Shown: one piece after another, positions 40,866 to 46,254 of the stretch | Position numbering within the stretch: position 1 is the first letter of the stretch | How the letters are laid out: each line of letters begins with the position of its first letter | Assembly: GCF_022548875.1 (NCBI RefSeq) | Contig: NZ_JAKZEW010000024.1 | Location: forward strand, 378 to 46,631 | Reading direction: 5' to 3' | DNA: 46,254 bases | From: Glycomyces sp. L485 | GTDB taxonomy: Bacteria; Actinomycetota; Actinomycetes; Mycobacteriales; Micromonosporaceae | The notes under the pieces: generated by a model | Databases searched by the model: none | What the model saw: the letters and a program-made list of their open reading frames with translations, nothing else | What the model was told of the DNA's origin: nothing | Translations under genes and position numbers: made by a program

Positions 40866-41495
40866 GTGAAACCCATCGAGCAGCTCGACGACCAATCGCG
40901 ATGCGCCAAGCCGACCGTCAAGGGGCGGCCGCGCAGCAGCGAGGCCAGCAACGCGATCATCCAGGCCGCCCTCGACCTCATCGCAGAAGAGGGCAACACC
41001 GGGGAGGTCTCGATGGAGCGGGTCGCCGAGCGCTCGGGGGTCTCCAAGGCCACCATCTACCGACGCTGGTCCTCCAAGGAGGAGCTCATCGCCGTCGCCG
41101 TCGACAGCCTGAAGGCGCCGGTCGACATCGAACTGCCGCACACCTCCGTGCGCGACGACCTGCTCACCATCGTGAGGCGTATGAGCAAGCAGTTCACCGA
41201 TCGCGAGCAGGCGGTGCTCAACTGCGTGGCGCTGGAGATGCGATCCAACCCCGAGCTTCGGAAGTTCCACGAGGAGTTCCACGAGCGCCGCCGCGACCTG
41301 GTCCGGAGGGTCTTCCGGCTCGGCATCGAACGCGGCGAGCTGCGGCCCGACATGGACGTCGAGCTGTCCGTGGTCATGCTCGTCGCCCCGATCCTGTCGA
41401 TCAAGACCTACGGCAACTGGCCTGAACTCGAGACCGAGAGCCTCGGCGAGAAGGTCATCGACCACCTGCTCGGCGGCCTCTACCGACGCGAATAG
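40866..41495 (+). CDS. TetR-family repressor
   Basis: 209 residues from GTG 40866 with GAGGGAAG upstream. N-terminal helix-turn-helix about 25-65 (AALDLIAEEG, MERVAERSGVSKATIYRRW), then a C-terminal ligand/dimer domain of the TetR_C_11 kind (DREQAVLNCVALEMRSNPEL). Co-transcribed with the exporter, which it probably represses through the 20-bp palindrome at 39141-39160, also controlling itself. Confidence 0.92.
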   Translation: MKPIEQLDDQSRCAKPTVKGRPRSSEASNAIIQAALDLIAEEGNTGEVSMERVAERSGVSKATIYRRWSSKEELIAVAVDSLKAPVDIELPHTSVRDDLLTIVRRMSKQFTDREQAVLNCVALEMRSNPELRKFHEEFHERRRDLVRRVFRLGIERGELRPDMDVELSVVMLVAPILSIKTYGNWPELETESLGEKVIDHLLGGLYRRE

Positions 41496-41527
41496 GACGG
41501 GGCCCCGCCGTCCCGCGGGGCCCCGTC
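41496..41527. terminator. 13-bp-stem terminator between tetR and the cellulase gene
   Basis: GACGGGGCCCCGC (41496-41508) pairs perfectly with 41515-41527 around a 6-base loop, right after the TetR stop. Being palindromic, it can also stop cellulase transcripts, whose stop codon is 75 bases away on the other strand. Confidence 0.88.
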
Positions 41528-41601
41528 TTCGGAAGGAACCGAGAATCCGGTCTGTTGTGCGTCCCGGCACCGCCACTCATGGAGCCGGGACGCTCGCCGT
41601 G

Positions 41602-43368
41602 CTAGTTGATCGGCGGGTAGGCGTTCTCCAGCAGCTCCTGGAACTGCTCGGAGGACCAGTGGCCCGAGATGGGCATGTTGTCCCTGGCTCCCGAGGGGTT
41701 GTTCCCGTTGCGGGGGTTGCCCTGGTAGTCGGGGTCGCACATCTCGTCGAAGCCCTTGCCCTCGTCGTTGTCGATGAGCTCCGAGGAACCGTCCGACTCG
41801 CCCGGAGGCTTGATCCACACGTAGGCGTCGATCCACGGCTCAGGCGACGCCTGGGGACGTTCGCCGAGGCCCGCGCCGGCCTGGTTGCACCAGTTGCCCT
41901 TCTGGATCCGCTGGTCGATCCGCGACTCGTCGACGAACTCCACCGGGTCGTTCGAGCTCGACGGGCCGGTGGGCCGGTAGTCGCCGCCCCAGCCGTTGCG
42001 CGAGGTGTCGATCAGCATGCCGATGTTCTGGTTGTAGCCGTTGTCGATAAGCTCCTCACGGAAGGCCTGCGTGAAGTCCTTCTCGCTGTTGAAGTCGTTC
42101 CAGTCGACCCAGGGCAGGTCCGGGTTCTGGTTCAGCGGCTGGCCGCCGACGTTCTGGTCGACCTCCCAGTAGGGCTCCTCCAGCACCGAGTAGTTCGCGG
42201 TGTTGGAGATGAACCCGTGCACGTCGTCGGCCGTCATGCCGTTCTGGCCGATGAGGGAGCCGAACAGCTCCGCCGAGGCGTGGAAGTTGTCGTACTGCGG
42301 GTCCTGGTCGCCCCAACCGATCCAGCCGTGGTGGCCGGCGTCGATGTAGTTGTAGGTGTTCGGCAGTGAGCCCAACTCGGCGGCGGCGTACGAGACGCCG
42401 TCCTCGTAGTTGCCGTTGGCCAGCATCTCATCGCAGTTGGCGGTCGCGGTCTCGCGCGGGGAGACGTTGGTGACGAGGTTCGGCAGCGAGTCGATCTCGA
42501 TGACGTTGACGATCTTGAGGTCGGCGTAGGCCGGGTCGCCCATGATGTCGACGATCTCGTCGATGTACTCGGTCTTGTACTCGTCGATCTGGTCCGGACC
42601 GAGCTGGCCGTTGGAGGCCAGCGCCGCGCAGTCGCGTCCGGGCAGGTTGTAGATGACGATCTGGATGAGGTCCGCGCCCTGGGAGACGGCCTCGTCGAGG
42701 TGGTCTGCCAGTCCGTAGGAGCCGGTGGTCGGTGAACCGTTGCCGTAGATGGCGCTGGTCTGGTCGAGCCATACGCCGGTGGGCTCGTTGGCGACCGCGT
42801 CGCCGCCCGGCTCGGCAGCCGCGTTGGCCGACCAGATCGGGTTGACGTAGACCTGCGCGCCGTCATAGGGGTTGTCGACCTTGTCGCCGGGATCTCCGGT
42901 GCCGGGACTCGTCGGATCTTCGCCGGGGGTGGTCGTCTCGCCGCCGCCGCCCTGTCCATCGCAGACGTCGCCGTTCACGGAGATCTGCGCCGGAGCGGAG
43001 GAGCTGCCGTTGCCGACGAATCCGAACACCTCGCGGCTCTCTCCGGAGGCGATGGAGGCGTTCCATCCGACGTCCGAACCGGTGAACGTCGTGCCGCTCT
43101 GGCTCCAGTCGACGTTCCACGCGCTCGAGACGGTGGTCCCGCTGGGGAAGTCCCAGCTCATGTTCCAGCCGTTGATCGGTTCGTTCGCGGTGATGGTGAC
43201 GCTCGCCTGGAAGCCGCCGCCCCAGCTGCTGACTACGTTGTAGTCGACTTCGCAGCCTTCTTCGGCGGACGCGTGGTTCGCCGTGGCGATCGTCAGAGCG
43301 CTGGCACCGAGCGCTGCGACGGCGATGCCGGTGACCGCTATCCGCTTACGCCTTCGATGTACTTGCAT
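41602..43368 (-). CDS. secreted GH6 cellulase with N-terminal CBM2
   Basis: 588 residues. Signal peptide 1-35 (MQVHRRRKRIAVTG, hydrophobic core, cleavage after ASA). CBM2 at about 37-137 with the terminal cysteine pair C39 and C136 and surface tryptophans (W49, W68, W72, W84, W88, W102). A glycine/threonine/proline linker follows, then the GH6 catalytic domain from about 166. The GH6 signatures are IVIYNLPGRDC (237-247, aspartate D246) and IEIDSLPNLVTN with D293 aligned to the general acid. It inverts and cleaves cellulose from chain ends or internally; exo versus endo mode is not certain. Controlled by the promoter and CebR-like site described below. Confidence 0.95.
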   Translation of the reverse strand: MQVHRRRKRIAVTGIAVAALGASALTIATANHASAEEGCEVDYNVVSSWGGGFQASVTITANEPINGWNMSWDFPSGTTVSSAWNVDWSQSGTTFTGSDVGWNASIASGESREVFGFVGNGSSSAPAQISVNGDVCDGQGGGGETTTPGEDPTSPGTGDPGDKVDNPYDGAQVYVNPIWSANAAAEPGGDAVANEPTGVWLDQTSAIYGNGSPTTGSYGLADHLDEAVSQGADLIQIVIYNLPGRDCAALASNGQLGPDQIDEYKTEYIDEIVDIMGDPAYADLKIVNVIEIDSLPNLVTNVSPRETATANCDEMLANGNYEDGVSYAAAELGSLPNTYNYIDAGHHGWIGWGDQDPQYDNFHASAELFGSLIGQNGMTADDVHGFISNTANYSVLEEPYWEVDQNVGGQPLNQNPDLPWVDWNDFNSEKDFTQAFREELIDNGYNQNIGMLIDTSRNGWGGDYRPTGPSSSNDPVEFVDESRIDQRIQKGNWCNQAGAGLGERPQASPEPWIDAYVWIKPPGESDGSSELIDNDEGKGFDEMCDPDYQGNPRNGNNPSGARDNMPISGHWSSEQFQELLENAYPPIN

Positions 43369-43475
43369 AATTCGATATCCTTCGTGTTCGTAGTCCCTGC
43401 CGCGATGCGGCTCTGAATGGGGGTCCCGCTGGGTTCTGGCAACTGCGAAATCGTTCGAGGGTTCGGTCGTGGCGA

Positions 43476-43489
43476 GGGAAGCGCTCCCA
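43476..43489 (-). promoter_or_regulatory. CebR-like operator at the cellulase start site
   Basis: The minus strand reads TGGGAGCGCTTCCC, differing only at the end from the Streptomyces CebR operator TGGGAGCGCTCCCA as I recall it. It lies just downstream of the predicted transcription start, so cellobiose-released repression is expected. A second LacI-type core, CAAGCGCTTG, is at 43569-43578. Confidence 0.8.
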
Positions 43490-43501
43490 AGCGATGTATT
43501 G

Positions 43502-43531
43502 ATAATCTCCGATATTTGGATGGCCTGTCAA
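43502..43531 (-). promoter_or_regulatory. cellulase promoter (-35 TTGACA, -10 GATTAT)
   Basis: On the minus strand TTGACA (43526-43531) is followed after 18 bases by GATTAT (43502-43507). The start site would fall near 43494, five bases before the CebR-like operator and about 126 bases ahead of the ATG. Confidence 0.7.
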
Positions 43532-43568
43532 GGTTTTCGTGCGGTTATTTCAGGATGGTTTCGAACGG

Positions 43569-43578
43569 CAAGCGCTTG
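43569..43578. promoter_or_regulatory. second LacI-type half-operator upstream of the cellulase promoter
   Basis: CAAGCGCTTG is a perfect 10-bp palindrome sharing the core AGCGCT with the CebR-like box, about 90 bases further upstream. It may allow looping or be a weak extra site. Confidence 0.45.
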
Positions 43579-43915
43579 ATCCTGTGAAACCGCTCCCGCG
43601 CAAGGGAACTCGTTCCGTCACACAGGTCCCTTCCGGCGCTGCCGTTCCGGGGTGCTGACAGCCGGCGGGAACCGGGGTCGGTCCACCGGCGCGCGCTTCG
43701 TGAAAGTCCTGCGTCACGACGACAAGTGAGTATTCCTCCGCATGAGGCAGAATTTCATTCCAAAAGCAGCAAAATATCTGAAAGCGGGCACACAGAAACG
43801 CCGGTCGCCGCGCGCTTCTTCCTGGGCCGGGCCCCTTCGGTGGGCCCAGGAGGGCTGCGCGGCACCAGCGCTCGAGGTGCCAGGCTTCGGTTGTATGCCA
43901 AGTCTGTGTCGAGTG

Positions 43916-43958
43916 GAGGGCTCCGGCCCTCTCTTCTCGGCGAGGCTTCGCGGCCTCG
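43916..43958 (-). terminator. two hairpins after bldC
   Basis: CGAGGC/GCCTCG (43941-43946 with 43953-43958, 6-base loop) and GAGGGC/GCCCTC (43916-43921 with 43926-43931, 4-base loop) follow the bldC stop within 60 bases. A third, TCCTGGGCC with GGCCCAGGA, is at 43820-43851. Confidence 0.6.
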
Positions 43959-43976
43959 ATGCGTCCCTGCGGTCGC

Positions 43977-44192
43977 CTACTGCGGGTTCGAGCCGGATTC
44001 GAACGACGCGGCCGCCCCGGCGTCGCCTTCGAGCAGTGCGCGCACCTCCGACTCGCGGAACCGCCGGTGACCGCCGGGTGTACGGATGCTGCCGATCCGA
44101 CCGGCCGCGGCCCAGCGCGTCACCGTCTTGGGATCGACGCGGAACAGCGAGGCCACTTCGCCAGGCGTGAGTAGGCGGTCCTCGGTCTCCAT
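43977..44192 (-). CDS. bldC: developmental regulator BldC (MerR-like DNA-binding protein)
   Basis: 71 residues from ATG 44192, with GGGGAGGA upstream. The winged-helix core LLTPGEVASLFRVDPKTVTR and IRTPGGHRRFRESEVRALL is nearly identical to Streptomyces BldC, which binds head-to-tail on direct repeats and delays sporulation. The length matches (about 68). The gene stands alone and is monocistronic. Its presence argues for a mycelial, differentiating actinomycete. The intergenic region on its lower side, 43369-43976, holds the cellulase control elements and terminators. Confidence 0.95.
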   Translation of the reverse strand: METEDRLLTPGEVASLFRVDPKTVTRWAAAGRIGSIRTPGGHRRFRESEVRALLEGDAGAAASFESGSNPQ

Positions 44193-44207
44193 GATTCCAT
44201 CCTCCCC

Positions 44208-44223
44208 GTGATGAATACTCACT
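44208..44223. promoter_or_regulatory. GTGA/TCAC inverted element ahead of bldC
   Basis: GTGATGAATACTCACT has inverted GTGA and TCAC halves 16-31 bases before the bldC start. It matches the older BldD half-site description (AGTGA...TCAC) but not the spacing of the 15-bp consensus. The same 11 bases AGTGAGTATTC recur in inverted orientation at 43725-43735 on the other side of bldC. Confidence 0.4.
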
Positions 44224-44282
44224 TAGTGCGGTTAAACCCATTACATCACTATTCAGTCAAACCTGCCATGAGTTCTTGGACA

Positions 44283-44314
44283 TACTTTCGGCCGGTAGGT
44301 TTTGCCTGAAAGTA
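44283..44314. promoter_or_regulatory. inverted repeat upstream of the Lrp gene
   Basis: TACTTTC (44283-44289) and GAAAGTA (44308-44314) are perfect 7-bp inverted arms with an 18-base spacer, about 105 bases before the Lrp start. A possible autoregulatory site. Confidence 0.4.
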
Positions 44315-44419
44315 CCAGGCGTATGACCAGGGCTCTCAGGGCTGATTTCGACCCTCTAGGAGTAGTCGGGCATCGTCTGGGCACAGGCCCCGAGAAAAGA
44401 CTTTGGCTATCCTCGACGA

Positions 44420-44893
44420 GTGGACGAGATCGATCGGACAATCCTTAACCTGCTGCGCGCCGACGGCCGCACGACCTACGCAGAACTGGCGCGACGGGTC
44501 GGTCTCACCGCGCCCTCCGTGCAGGACCGAGTGACCAAACTCGAGAAGAACGGCGTCATCATCGGCTACCAGGCCGTCGTCGACCCCGAGGCCATCGGAC
44601 TGGGCATAACCGCCCTCATCGGCATCATCCCCGACTCGAGCGCCGAGCACATCAAAATCTACGACCGGCTCAACGACGTTCCCCAGGTCGAATCGTGCTA
44701 CTTCCTCGCCGGCGTCGAGTGCTACCAGCTCAAGGTCCGCGTCCCCAAGATGGCCGATCTGGAACACCTCATCCACCGCATCTCCGGCATTCCCGGTGTC
44801 GCTCAGACGAGAACGACCATCACCCTCTCGACGAAATGGGAAGACCGACCGCAGCCGATCCCGATCGGCGAGGACGAGCATGGAGTCGATTGA
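44420..44893 (+). CDS. Lrp/AsnC-family regulator
   Basis: 157 residues from GTG 44420. There is no Shine-Dalgarno sequence; TATCCT at 44408-44413 ends six bases before the GTG, so the transcript is probably leaderless. Helix-turn-helix at about 17-45 ([20 protein letters not shown]), then the ligand-binding RAM domain ([20 protein letters not shown] with the G-x-x-D/E-like turn). It overlaps the next gene by 14 bases and most likely regulates it, probably in answer to cysteine, as in other Lrp-desulfhydrase pairs. Confidence 0.9.
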   Translation: MDEIDRTILNLLRADGRTTYAELARRVGLTAPSVQDRVTKLEKNGVIIGYQAVVDPEAIGLGITALIGIIPDSSAEHIKIYDRLNDVPQVESCYFLAGVECYQLKVRVPKMADLEHLIHRISGIPGVAQTRTTITLSTKWEDRPQPIPIGEDEHGVD

Positions 44894-45950
44894 CCGCAGC
44901 CGCGCCCGCTCCTGGACGCACTGGGCCATCACCACCGTCGAGGCCGACGCCAACCGCAGCGCCGACACCCACCTGCTTCCGTTCCCGCTGCCCGCCGCAT
45001 GGGGCGTCGACCTCTACCTCAAGGACGAATCCGTCCACCCGACCGGCTCGCTCAAGCACCGCCTCGCCCGCTCGCTGTTCCTCTATGCGATCTGCAACGG
45101 CTGGATCGACGAGGGAACCACCGTGATCGAGGCCTCCAGCGGCTCGACCGCCGTCAGCGAGGCCTACTTCGCCCGCATGCTCGGCCTGCCGTTCATCGCT
45201 GTCATGCCCGCCTCCACCAGCCGCTCCAAGATCGCCCAGATCGAGTTCTACGGCGGCAAGGCCCACCTCACCGAAACCCCGGCGGCGGCCACCGCCGAGG
45301 CCGGGCGCCTCGCCGCCGAGACAGGCGGCCACTTCATGGACCAGTTCACCTACGCCGAGCGCGCCACCGACTGGCGGGGCAACAACAACATCGCCGAGTC
45401 GATCTTCGACCAGATGCGCCTGGAGCCCCACCCGGTCCCCGCCTGGATCGTCGTCGGCGCCGGCACCGGCGGCACCTCGGCCACCATCGGCCGCTACACC
45501 CGCTTCCGCTGCCACCAGACCCGGCTGTGCGTGGCCGACCCCGAACACTCGGCCTACTTCCCGGGCTGGAGGGACGACGACCGCGGCGCCACCGCCGCAC
45601 GCGGCTCGCGCATCGAAGGCGTCGGTCGCCCGTACTTCGCCGACTCCTTCCTGCCCGACCTGGTCGACAGGATGATGAAGATAGACGACGCCGACTCGAT
45701 CGCGTGCCTGCGCTGGGCCTCGGAGCGGCTCGGCCGCCCGCTCGGCGGCTCGACCGGCACCAACCTCGTGGCGGCCCTGGCGATCATCGCCGAAATGCGC
45801 GAGGCGGGGCAGCGCGGCAGCATCGTCACGCTTCTGTGCGACTCCGGTGAGCGCTACGCCTCGACCTATTTCGACGACGAATGGATCGCCGCCGAGGGGA
45901 TCGACCTCGCCTCGGCCCGCGAGCGTCTCGCCGAGCTGCTGCCCGCCTGA
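44880..45950 (+). CDS. PLP-dependent cysteine synthase-like enzyme, probable cysteine desulfhydrase
   Basis: 356 residues from ATG 44880, inside the end of the Lrp gene, with GAGGACGAG upstream. Fold type II PLP enzyme: internal aldimine lysine K59 in HPTGSLKHR, substrate loop ASSGSTAVS, phosphate-binding [14 protein letters not shown] and GSTGTNLVA towards the end. It resembles mycobacterial Cds1, which breaks L-cysteine into pyruvate, sulfide and ammonia, more than true biosynthetic CysK. The Lrp gene beside it supports a cysteine-detoxifying role, by analogy with Lrp-controlled desulfidase operons. A synthase activity is not excluded. Confidence 0.82.
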   Translation: MESIDRSRARSWTHWAITTVEADANRSADTHLLPFPLPAAWGVDLYLKDESVHPTGSLKHRLARSLFLYAICNGWIDEGTTVIEASSGSTAVSEAYFARMLGLPFIAVMPASTSRSKIAQIEFYGGKAHLTETPAAATAEAGRLAAETGGHFMDQFTYAERATDWRGNNNIAESIFDQMRLEPHPVPAWIVVGAGTGGTSATIGRYTRFRCHQTRLCVADPEHSAYFPGWRDDDRGATAARGSRIEGVGRPYFADSFLPDLVDRMMKIDDADSIACLRWASERLGRPLGGSTGTNLVAALAIIAEMREAGQRGSIVTLLCDSGERYASTYFDDEWIAAEGIDLASARERLAELLPA

Positions 45951-45960
45951 GCTCGAGGGC

Positions 45961-45989
45961 TTGTCCAATCGCTCTCAGCGGGTTATGAT
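45961..45989 (+). promoter_or_regulatory. consensus-like promoter for the lectin gene
   Basis: TTGTCC (45961-45966), 17-base spacer, TATGAT (45984-45989): one of the best housekeeping-type promoters in the window. Transcription would start near 45996, leaving a leader of about 72 bases. Confidence 0.75.
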
Positions 45990-46067
45990 CTGCGCCATCC
46001 ATAAATCGATACGTGTATGTGCGTAGATTCCTGGGGCCGTCCCGGCACCCTCCCCCTGGAGAACAAC

Positions 46068-46254
46068 ATGAAGAACAGCAGACTCAGGGTCGCTCTGGCG
46101 GCCCTCCTCGGCGCGGCCGTGTCCGCAGCCCTGTCCCTTGTCGTCACCGCTCCAGCGCTGGCGCTCGAAACCGGCACCTGGTATCTCCTGCAGTCCCGCC
46201 ACTCGGGGCTGTACATGGACATCGCCGGGTCCTCGACCTCGAACGGCGCGATGC
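46068..46254 (+). CDS. secreted ricin-type lectin domain protein (5' part only)
   Basis: ATG 46068 with GGAGA upstream opens a frame that runs off the window end. The product begins MKNSRLRVALAALLGAAVSA, a Sec signal peptide ending in PALALE. Next comes TGTWYLLQSRHSGLYMDIAG, the start of a ricin-type beta-trefoil repeat (Y-x-L-x-N/S...G-x-x-L/M-D), which binds sugars. The rest may be only lectin or carry a catalytic domain; that cannot be seen. Confidence 0.8.
   Translation, partial: MKNSRLRVALAALLGAAVSAALSLVVTAPALALETGTWYLLQSRHSGLYMDIAGSSTSNGAM

Noticed and set aside
39250-41495. Exporter and TetR as part of the biosynthetic locus
   Set aside because: Separated from it by the broken DinB gene and by mqnLP, on the other strand, with its own operator; the locus already has an exporter.
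43711-43729. TCAC...GTGA element as a BldD box downstream of bldC
   Set aside because: The halves are eight bases apart instead of five, so it does not fit the 15-bp consensus.
1-46254. tRNA, rRNA, CRISPR array or intact insertion sequence
   Set aside because: I looked for cloverleaf-like segments, regularly spaced repeats, transposase motifs and terminal inverted repeats and saw none that I could support by eye.

Overview
The window reads as chromosome of a high-GC, mycelium-forming actinomycete. The markers are a BldC-type MerR-like regulator (43977-44192), a BdtA-type regulator with a BldD-like box in front of it (13617-13736), the 33-residue mycobacterial-type ribosomal protein bS22 (14151-14252), a DUF2516 protein, several apparently leaderless GTG/ATG starts, and the late futalosine-pathway pair mqnL-mqnP. 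A Glycomycetaceae-like organism would fit, but the sequence alone does not prove the family.

Layout. 1-10.7 kb is a cell-surface island. It holds a left-handed beta-helix acyltransferase, a secreted beta-propeller protein with a small anchored partner (both minus), a divergent secreted FG-GAP protein, and a coupled operon of three very large glycosyltransferases. The first is a GT2 with a GT4-like tail and the last carries a C-terminal methyltransferase. 10.9-15.6 kb is conserved core: proline dehydrogenase, a membrane-anchored gluzincin metallopeptidase, bdtA, bS22, DUF2516 and htpX. 15.6-20.5 kb is a nuoKLMN operon with no nuoJ or other complex I genes beside it. 20.5-21.2 kb has no convincing gene and carries the second copy of a 50-bp element first seen at 196-245.

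21.5-35.5 kb is the most interesting part: a compact biosynthetic locus that I cannot match to a known pathway. It is read almost entirely on the minus strand. In order of transcription it encodes a 553-residue protein of unknown family, a KamA-type radical SAM aminomutase with an altered substrate pocket, a D-Ala-D-Ala-ligase-like ATP-grasp enzyme, a PAPS-type sulfotransferase, a free-standing carrier-adenylation protein (carrier first), a free-standing condensation domain, and a strongly asymmetric heterodimeric ABC exporter. Then come a wrecked ectoine gene (ectB start fused to ectC, with a frameshift), an RluA-type pseudouridine synthase and a carrier-like protein that lacks the phosphopantetheine serine. 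A convergent Sfp-type phosphopantetheinyl transferase closes the locus. The likely logic is: activate an acid on the carrier, rearrange an amino acid to its beta isomer, join the parts by condensation and ATP-grasp chemistry, possibly sulfate the product, and export it.

36.2-36.65 kb is a broken pentapeptide/DinB gene whose second half is inverted. 36.7-39.0 kb is mqnL-mqnP. 39.1-41.5 kb is a drug exporter with its TetR repressor and a perfect 20-bp palindromic operator. 41.6-43.6 kb is a secreted CBM2-GH6 cellulase with a consensus-like promoter and a CebR-like operator at its start site. 44.0-46.25 kb holds bldC, an Lrp regulator overlapping a PLP-dependent cysteine synthase-like enzyme, and the start of a secreted ricin-type lectin protein cut by the window end. 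I saw no rRNA, tRNA, CRISPR array or intact transposase. Most long opposite-strand ORFs are high-GC shadows.
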